Source: an uncultured Caulobacteraceae bacterium | GTDB lineage: Bacteria > Pseudomonadota > Alphaproteobacteria > Caulobacterales > Caulobacteraceae | NCBI GenBank assembly: GCA_937910255.1 | Contig: CALEOQ010000160.1 | Span: 1 to 10,792, forward strand | DNA: 10,792 nucleotides | Direction of reading: 5' to 3' | Shown: piece after piece, positions 6,109-10,792 of the stretch | How positions within the stretch are numbered: the first letter of the stretch is position 1 | Layout: every line of letters begins with the position of its first letter | Notes under the pieces: generated by a model | Database searches by the model: none | What the model was told of the DNA's origin: nothing | Seen by the model: only the letters and a program-made list of their open reading frames with translations | Program-made: the position numbers and the translations under genes

Positions 6109-7329
6109 CTAGGCGCTTAGGGCCAGGGGGCGTACCGGCGCCGTCCCCTGGACCATCTCTCCATAGTGGCGCATCAGGCCCTGGAAGGTGGCCGCCCAGC
6201 TGTGGCGCGTCTCGGCACGGCGCCGTGCGGCGGCGGACACCGCCTCCAGGTCCCGGGCGAACAGGGCCTCGATCGCCTCGGCCAGCGCGCGGGGGGTGAC
6301 GCCGCTCGCCGGCTGGCCCACCGTCTCGTCGATCAACTCGCCGACCCCGCCCCGGCGCGGCCCGACCACCGGCGTGCCCGACGCCAGGGCTTCGAGCACG
6401 GCCAAGCCGAAGGGTTCGTTCTCATTGGCGTGCAGAAAGGCGTCGGCGCTGGCCAGGAGGCCCGCCAGAACCTGGGCGTCGGCCTCATAGTCCAGCGAGA
6501 TCACCCGGCCGGAGGGGCGAGCATCCTTGCCGGCCCCCACCAGCAGCAGCCGATAGGGACCGCCCAGTCGCTCCACGGCGGCGATCATCGCCTCGATGTT
6601 CTTCTCCCGCGCCGGCCGGCCGATGAAGGTCAGCAGTCGGGTGTCGGCGGCCAGACCCAGGCGAGCCAGCAGGCTTGCACGGTGGGCCCGGTGCGGGTGG
6701 AAGAGATCGATATCGACGCCCAGCCCCTGGACGGACACATCCTTGACGCCAGCCTCGGCCAGACGCGCGGCCATGTGGCGGCTGGGCGCGATCACCCGGT
6801 CGAAGTGCGTGAAGGTCTCAGCCCATTGGCGGGTCGCCGGAGCCCGGGCCCATTCCCCCAGATGGAGGGCGGCCAGGGCGCCGGCGTCCGTATGGCAGAA
6901 GCCGACCACCGGACGGCCCAGCGCCTGGCCCGCCTCGATCGCCGCCAGACCCGGCACAAAGACGTCGCCGGCCTCGATCAGGTCCGGCTCCAGCAGGGCG
7001 ATCATCTCGGCCCATTTGGTCACGCTGGCCGGCATCCGGTAGCCGTCGCCAAAGGGCAGGCGGGCGGCGGCGATGGTCACCAGGCCGGGGCCGGCCTGGC
7101 CCGTCCGGCGGCCCGGCGCGACAAGGGTGTGGGCGACATCAGGCCGGTTTCGATGAAGCCAGTCCCGCTTGGCCAGCAGGTAGCGTTTCACCCCGCCGGA
7201 GCGCGGGGCGTACATCATGGTGGCGTCCACCAGATGGAGGCTATCGGGGCCGGCCGCCGAGCTGGGAAGGCGGGCGTCCGGCCTCAGCCACGCCGAACCG
7301 TCTCTGCTCGATGCCGGGTTCTGCAACAC
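6109..7329 (-). CDS. GT4-type glycosyltransferase (GT-B fold)
   Basis: Retaining glycosyltransferase of the GT4/'glycosyl transferases group 1' type, expected to move a sugar from a nucleotide-sugar donor at the cytoplasmic side. Donor and acceptor cannot be read from the sequence. The N-terminal Rossmann half contains the glycine loop YAPRSGGVKRYL, characteristic of a subgroup of GT4 enzymes. The C-terminal half opens with LTFIGRPAREKNIEAM and carries the EX7E motif EPFGLAVLE (305-313 from the start used here), followed by GTPVVGPRRGGVGELI, which normally contacts the donor nucleotide. The start chosen is GTG at 7329, because AAAGGG lies 7 bases upstream. The longest frame begins at a TTG at 7371 with no ribosome-binding site and adds 14 unremarkable residues. 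The vWA gene lies 85 bp upstream on the same strand, so read-through transcription is possible. The 3' end converges on the acyl-CoA dehydrogenase gene with no room for a terminator. Confidence 0.92.
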   Translation of the reverse strand: MLQNPASSRDGSAWLRPDARLPSSAAGPDSLHLVDATMMYAPRSGGVKRYLLAKRDWLHRNRPDVAHTLVAPGRRTGQAGPGLVTIAAARLPFGDGYRMPASVTKWAEMIALLEPDLIEAGDVFVPGLAAIEAGQALGRPVVGFCHTDAGALAALHLGEWARAPATRQWAETFTHFDRVIAPSRHMAARLAEAGVKDVSVQGLGVDIDLFHPHRAHRASLLARLGLAADTRLLTFIGRPAREKNIEAMIAAVERLGGPYRLLLVGAGKDARPSGRVISLDYEADAQVLAGLLASADAFLHANENEPFGLAVLEALASGTPVVGPRRGGVGELIDETVGQPASGVTPRALAEAIEALFARDLEAVSAAARRRAETRHSWAATFQGLMRHYGEMVQGTAPVRPLALSA

Positions 7330-7414
7330 AGCTACGCCCTTTCGACCCGCCAGTTGTTCCTCGGATACCAACGAAGGCCGCGGGTTTTTGATCCGCAGGC
7401 TTAGCGTCCCGAAC

Positions 7415-9187
7415 TTACCGCCTGACCTCCTCGGCGGCGCGCACCAGGGTGATGAATTCGGCCCGGTCGCCGTCGATGTCCTGGCCCCGGGCGCCCTGGG
7501 CCAGGGTCTCGATCTCCTCCCAGTCGAAGGTCTCGGCCACCCAGGGATCGTCCCGCAGCTTCTGGCCGAAGGCCGCCACGGCGATGGCCCAGCGGGTCGC
7601 CTCCGGCGCGCGGGAGAGGCTTGAGGCCCGATCGGCCCGGGTGACTGGGCGGCTCATCAGCTGGGATTCGGATCCGCCGGGCGCCTTGTATCGCACCTTG
7701 AGGAAGGCGAGCTCCTGCCCGCCGACCGGCGGCGCCGTCCTCGGCTGGTAGCGGAGGGGGTCGCTGGAGGGCCGGGCGCCCACCGGGGTGATCTCATAGA
7801 GGGCGGTGACCGAGGCGCCCGAGCCGACCTCGCCGGCGTCGACCTGATCGTTGTTGAAGTCCTCGCGGTTCAGAAGCCGCGTCTCGTAGCCGATGAGGCG
7901 ATATTCGGCGACCGTGGCGGGGTTGAACTCCACCTGGATCTTCACGTCGTCGGCGATGGGGAACAGGCTGGCCGGCAGGTCGTCGCGAAACAGCCGGCGA
8001 GCCTCGGCGAGCGTGTCGATATAGGCCGCCGTGCCGTTGCCGTTCTGGGCCAGGCTCTGCATCATCACGTCGTTGTAGTTGCCGCGACCAAAGCCGTAGA
8101 CCGAGAGGTAGACGCCGCTCCGGCGCTTGTCAGTGACCAGGTCCTTCATCCGCTCGGGATCGGAAACCCCCACATTGAAGTCGCCATCGGTCATCAGGAT
8201 CACGCGATTGACCGCCTTGGGGTCGAAGTTCTGGGCCGCCAGATCGTAGGCCAGGGTCAGGCCTGCGCCGCCGGCGGTGGAGCCGCCGGCTTCCAGCGCG
8301 CCGAGGGCGCACCGCATCATCAGCTTCTGGGTCCCCGCGGTGGGCGCCAGGACCGCGCCGGCCGATCCGGCATAGGCGACCATGGAGACGCGGTCCTCAG
8401 AGCCGAGCTGGTCGATCAGGGCGCTCATCGCCTTCTTGGCCAGCGGCAGGCGATCCTCGCTCCACATGGAGCCCGAGGTGTCGATCAGGAAGACCAGGTT
8501 CAGCGGCGGCTGCGCGCTGGCGGCCAACTCATAGCCCTGCAGGCCGATATGCAGAATGTCTCGCTCCGCCGACCAGGGGGAGGGGGCGATGCTGATGCTG
8601 GCGGCGAAGGGCGCCTGGCCGCGGCGGGGCGCCGCGTAGCCATAGTCGAAATAGTTGATCAGCTCCTCGACCCGCACGGCGTCTGAGGGCGGCTTGGCGC
8701 CGTCGTTCAGGAACCGGCGGACATTGGCGTAGCTGGCGGTGTCCACATCGATCGAGAAGGTCGAGACCGGCTCTTCGGCGGTGCGCTTGACCGGGTTGGG
8801 GGTGGCGTTGGGATAGCGCTCAGTATCGCGCTGGGGCGGCTGGCCCGGCGGCGGCGACATGATGCGCGAGCCGGTGACGACAATATTCTCCGCGGCCGAG
8901 GGCGAGGCGGCCCGAGGTTGGACGGGAGGGACGGGCAGCGGCGGGATGGCCGGGCTTGCGGGCCGCACGGCGATGGCTGGCCGAGCCGGGGGCGGCGGAG
9001 CGCTGGGCATCTGACCCGACCGATAGGCCCGATCCTCCCGGGGCGGCGCAAAGCCCAGGGCGGCGCAGGCCTCAACCGTCGGGACCCCGTCGCGGACGGC
9101 GGGCGCTGCGCTCGCTGAGAAGGGCGAGAACGCCATGAGCCCTGTGAGGCCGAATGTGAAAATGGAACGTGTCGCGTGGGGCGCCAT
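7415..9187 (-). CDS. Secreted von Willebrand factor A protein, YfbK type
   Basis: Exported 590-residue protein of the YfbK-like family; its biochemical role is not established. An N-terminal signal peptide (about 1-27, hydrophobic core FTFGLTGLMAF, cleavage near SASA) is followed by a Pro/Ala-rich spacer (about 62-97). A TonB-box-like motif, NIVVTGSRI (101-109), comes next. The family's N-terminal vWF_A-type region follows (STFSIDVDTASYANVRRFL...EELINYF). The vWA domain spans about 225-400 with a complete metal-ion-dependent adhesion site: DTSGSM (236-241), Thr304 in GGSTAGG and Asp334 in TDGDF. The C-terminal DUF3520-like part contains the Asp-rich loop DFNNDQVDAGEVGSG, typical of the family, and ends RAEFITLVRAAEE. 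The start is ATG at 9187, with AAGGA 10 bases upstream. It diverges from the lipoprotein gene and precedes the glycosyltransferase gene. No lipobox is seen, so it is probably periplasmic or outer-membrane associated. Confidence 0.93.
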   Translation of the reverse strand: MAPHATRSIFTFGLTGLMAFSPFSASAAPAVRDGVPTVEACAALGFAPPREDRAYRSGQMPSAPPPPARPAIAVRPASPAIPPLPVPPVQPRAASPSAAENIVVTGSRIMSPPPGQPPQRDTERYPNATPNPVKRTAEEPVSTFSIDVDTASYANVRRFLNDGAKPPSDAVRVEELINYFDYGYAAPRRGQAPFAASISIAPSPWSAERDILHIGLQGYELAASAQPPLNLVFLIDTSGSMWSEDRLPLAKKAMSALIDQLGSEDRVSMVAYAGSAGAVLAPTAGTQKLMMRCALGALEAGGSTAGGAGLTLAYDLAAQNFDPKAVNRVILMTDGDFNVGVSDPERMKDLVTDKRRSGVYLSVYGFGRGNYNDVMMQSLAQNGNGTAAYIDTLAEARRLFRDDLPASLFPIADDVKIQVEFNPATVAEYRLIGYETRLLNREDFNNDQVDAGEVGSGASVTALYEITPVGARPSSDPLRYQPRTAPPVGGQELAFLKVRYKAPGGSESQLMSRPVTRADRASSLSRAPEATRWAIAVAAFGQKLRDDPWVAETFDWEEIETLAQGARGQDIDGDRAEFITLVRAAEEVRR

Positions 9188-9305
9188 GTCGGTTTCGATC
9201 CTTGGCCTTGGGTTTCCTCGCGCTGGAGTTTGCCCGCTGCACTGGGGCGAAAGATAGACGACCGCGTTCGTCGAGCATCATCGGGAGACGGCCAATGCGC
9301 CGATC

Positions 9306-9331
9306 GGAAAACAACGGTCCGTCACGGCGTT
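9306..9331 (+). promoter_or_regulatory. EcfG (general stress sigma)-like promoter motif
   Basis: GGAAA (9306-9310), 17 bases, then CGTT (9328-9331) match the alphaproteobacterial EcfG/SigT consensus GGAAC-N16/17-CGTT at eight of nine positions. It points toward the lipoprotein gene, whose ATG lies about 80 bases downstream. The motif is short and one base is off, so this is only a candidate. Confidence 0.3.
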
Positions 9332-9335
9332 GAGC

Positions 9336-9366
9336 TTGACAGTGACGGGCCGGGTGCGGCTACTTC
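9336..9366 (+). promoter_or_regulatory. Sigma70-like promoter of the lipoprotein gene
   Basis: TTGACA (9336-9341) is a perfect -35 hexamer. GCTACTTC (9359-9366) fits the Caulobacter sigma73 -10 element GCTANAWC at seven of eight positions. The spacing is 17 bases from the -35 hexamer to the start of the octamer. This is the best vegetative promoter candidate I see in the window, giving a leader of about 40 bases before the ATG at 9413. Confidence 0.4.
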
Positions 9367-9376
9367 CAGAATAACT

Positions 9377-9395
9377 ATGGTTAATGAGTTCTGAA
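9377..9395. promoter_or_regulatory. CtrA-like binding site upstream of the lipoprotein gene
   Basis: The minus strand of 9377-9384 reads TTAACCAT, the 8-mer associated with CtrA in Caulobacter. On the plus strand TTAA (9381-9384), seven bases, then TGAA (9392-9395) is one mismatch from the full site TTAA-N7-TTAA. It lies just downstream of the predicted -10 and near the likely transcription start, a position often associated with repression. Its meaning depends on the organism having CtrA, which is inferred and not shown. Confidence 0.35.
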
Positions 9396-9412
9396 CCAGG
9401 GGAGCCAAGGGC

Positions 9413-10699
9413 ATGGTCCAGTACTCGGACCGACCGCTGCGCGACAGCGTACGCAAGGGTTTGACGCTCGCCCTGCTCGTGGCCCTTGTTCCGCTCATGG
9501 GGTGCGGGCCGCGGGGCAAGGCGCCGGGGGCGCGGAGCGCAGGCCTGGCCTGCCCGCGACCGCAGGCCTTCCTCGCCACCCAGGAGTTCAACGCCCAGGG
9601 GCAGCAGCTTCGCGCCCTGCGCCAACAGGCCTTCGCCGGCGACTTCTTCGCCCAGATCGACCTGGCGCGCCGCTATGGCGGTCGAGACGCCGAGGCCCGC
9701 AAGACCTATGACCCGGTGGAGGCGGCCGTCTGGTACGAACTGGCCTTGGCCAATCCTGACGGCTTTGCGCCCATCGTCACCGCGCGCCAGCACCGCCGCC
9801 TGGGCGGCGCGCGGCTGGAGGATTGCCGCCAGGCCGAGCGCCTGGGCGCCTTCAACGGCCTGGAGCACCTGCTTGGCCGGATGAGTTCGGACGAACGCCA
9901 GGAGGTGCGCGACCGGGTCATCTATGTGCTGTCCACCCAAGGGGCCGAGGGTTTCCGCACCCTGGCGCGGCTGCACGATGCGGGCTTTGGTCCCTTTGGC
10001 GACCCTTACGAGGCTTCGCCCATCGACCCTCGGGAGCTGGAGGGGCGCCGTCTCCCGGCCGCGGCCACCCTGTTCACCCGCAATGACATGGACGTCTACC
10101 AGTTCAACTATCTGGCCGCCCAGAGCGGCGACGTGGCCGGCTTCGTGATGCTCAAGGACTTCGAGCGGTCCTCCCCGGGCCGGGCCGCCCTGGGATCGGA
10201 CGCCGAGGCCAAGGCCAAGCGGTGGACGCCGCCTTACGAATTCTATCCGCCCGAGGCGCCGGAATCGGGCCTGCCCCATTCCGATGAGTCCGCCCCCACC
10301 GGCGAGGCCGCGGCCCTGGCTCTTGCCCGCCTGGACGAGCTGCCGTTCCTGCATGTGGGCCACGCCCTGGCCTTCCTGCAGGTAATTCCCAAGCCGATCC
10401 TCACCAAGGCCGAGCTGAGCACGACCGAGGCCCAGACCTTCCAGGCCATGCTGGGCCGGCCCATGACCGGGCGGCTGTCGCCGCTGGAGGAGGTTCGGGC
10501 CATCCAGTACGCCGCGGTGAGCGGTCAGGCCCGCTCCCAGCTCACCCTGGCGGTGATGTACGCCGAAGGGGTCGGCCTGCCCCGGGACTATGCGCGGGCC
10601 TTCTACTGGTTCTCCCAGGCTGACCGTCTGGGGAGCCACGAGCCCATTCACGCTTTGCCCTTCTTCTTCTCCTTCCGGGTGGAACGGGCGGTCGTTTAG
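9413..10699 (+). CDS. Predicted lipoprotein with Sel1-like repeat segments
   Basis: A 428-residue predicted lipoprotein with no established function. The N-terminus has a charged segment (Arg10, Arg14, Lys15), a hydrophobic core and a lipobox-like VPLMGC ending at Cys31; Met at -2 is slightly unusual. Two stretches resemble Sel1/TPR-like helical repeats. About 74-112 reads GDFFAQIDLARRYGG and then DPVEAAVWYELA. About 369-405 reads SGQARSQLTLAVMYAEGVG and then DYARAFYWFSQAD and is close to the Sel1 consensus. A weaker one is near 240 (AQSGDVAGFVML). Sel1 repeats generally mediate protein-protein contacts, and Sel1 lipoproteins are often envelope-associated, so a scaffold or assembly role is an inference. 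The start is supported by AGGGGAG 8 bases before the ATG. Upstream lie EcfG-like, sigma70-like and CtrA-like elements. A stem-loop follows about 44 bases after the stop codon. Confidence 0.8.
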   Translation: MVQYSDRPLRDSVRKGLTLALLVALVPLMGCGPRGKAPGARSAGLACPRPQAFLATQEFNAQGQQLRALRQQAFAGDFFAQIDLARRYGGRDAEARKTYDPVEAAVWYELALANPDGFAPIVTARQHRRLGGARLEDCRQAERLGAFNGLEHLLGRMSSDERQEVRDRVIYVLSTQGAEGFRTLARLHDAGFGPFGDPYEASPIDPRELEGRRLPAAATLFTRNDMDVYQFNYLAAQSGDVAGFVMLKDFERSSPGRAALGSDAEAKAKRWTPPYEFYPPEAPESGLPHSDESAPTGEAAALALARLDELPFLHVGHALAFLQVIPKPILTKAELSTTEAQTFQAMLGRPMTGRLSPLEEVRAIQYAAVSGQARSQLTLAVMYAEGVGLPRDYARAFYWFSQADRLGSHEPIHALPFFFSFRVERAVV

Positions 10700-10742
10700 T
10701 ATAACGCGAGCGTCGCTCTCTATCATCTCGTCCGCGTTCCGC

Positions 10743-10771
10743 CCTGCCGCTCGGAATTTCCGCGCGGCAGG
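10743..10771 (+). terminator. Strong palindromic stem-loop after the lipoprotein gene
   Basis: CCTGCCGC (10743-10750) pairs with GCGGCAGG (10764-10771). After one T/C mismatch, the inner CGGAA and TTCCG also pair, giving a palindrome with 13 of 14 pairs centred on 10757. It begins 43 bases past the stop codon at 10699. The nearest T run (TTTT at 10789-10792) is about 17 bases further and is cut by the window edge, so a canonical terminator is uncertain. The near-perfect symmetry would also suit a dimeric DNA-binding protein acting on a gene to the right. Confidence 0.4.
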
Positions 10772-10792
10772 CATCACCGTCAGTCTCGTTTT

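Noticed and set aside
6166..7404. Plus-strand frame (412 codons) opposite the glycosyltransferase
   Set aside because: The minus strand encodes the EX7E and other GT4 motifs; the plus-strand product is Gly/Gln-rich and featureless.
7330..7414. Terminator between the vWA and glycosyltransferase genes
   Set aside because: Only a 4-bp GCGG/CCGC pairing is seen, with no T tract after it in the direction of transcription.
9188..9270. Minus-strand promoter for the vWA gene around TATCTT
   Set aside because: The -10-like TATCTT has no -35 at acceptable spacing and matches the Caulobacter -10 octamer poorly.
9278..10777. Minus-strand frame (499 codons) opposite the lipoprotein gene
   Set aside because: The plus strand has a ribosome-binding site, a lipobox signal peptide and Sel1-like repeats. 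The minus frame has none of these and runs through both intergenic regions.
1..10792. Mobile element, CRISPR array, toxin-antitoxin or phage-defence system
   Set aside because: No transposase, integrase, direct-repeat array, or paired small toxin/antitoxin frame was seen. The vWA and glycosyltransferase genes lack the partner genes (such as MoxR-type ATPases) that would indicate a defence or chaperone cassette.

Overview
The window reads as one end of a short-read assembly contig from a high-GC alphaproteobacterium, most likely Caulobacterales (a Caulobacter/Phenylobacterium-type genome). This placement is an inference from the strong GC bias, the look of the PepN and YfbK-type proteins, Caulobacter-like promoter elements, and GANTC and CtrA-like motifs. 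It does not rest on a marker gene. The first 180 bases are not genomic. Bases 117-180 are an Illumina P7/index/read-2 adapter, and bases 1-116 are the poly-T and noise expected when a read runs off the end of the adapter. Genomic sequence starts at about 181.

Layout. 181-349 is non-coding, with a striking cluster of four GANTC (CcrM-type) sites and a GC-rich stem-loop. 350-2977 (-) is aminopeptidase N (pepN), preceded 51 bp upstream on the same strand by a conserved-looking protein of unknown function (3029-3601, -). A roughly 125-bp divergent intergenic region with a TTGAC-N5-GTCAA palindrome separates these from two adjacent acyl-CoA dehydrogenase genes (3738-4856 and 4871-6106, +). These converge, with a 2-bp gap, on a GT4-type glycosyltransferase (6109-7329, -). 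Upstream of that on the same strand lies a secreted YfbK-type von Willebrand factor A protein (7415-9187, -). A 225-bp divergent region with EcfG-like, sigma70-like and CtrA-like elements precedes a predicted lipoprotein with Sel1-like segments (9413-10699, +), followed by a strong palindromic stem-loop near the right edge.

How the genes relate. The two acyl-CoA dehydrogenases look like complementary halves of one enzyme. The second has the flavin-side motif and a helix-G glutamate but lacks the usual RxxFG and QxxGGxG motifs. The first has those two motifs but no catalytic glutamate. This pattern resembles the alpha2beta2 FadE28/FadE29-type enzymes. No other beta-oxidation gene is present, so the substrate cannot be read from the window. 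The remaining genes are housekeeping (pepN) or envelope and unknown functions with no obvious shared pathway.

I found no mobile element, CRISPR array, tRNA or rRNA, and no clear multi-gene system that is new. The points most worth a second look are the split acyl-CoA dehydrogenase pair, the GANTC cluster, the TonB-box-like motif in the vWA protein, the stacked regulatory motifs before the lipoprotein gene, and the adapter contamination.
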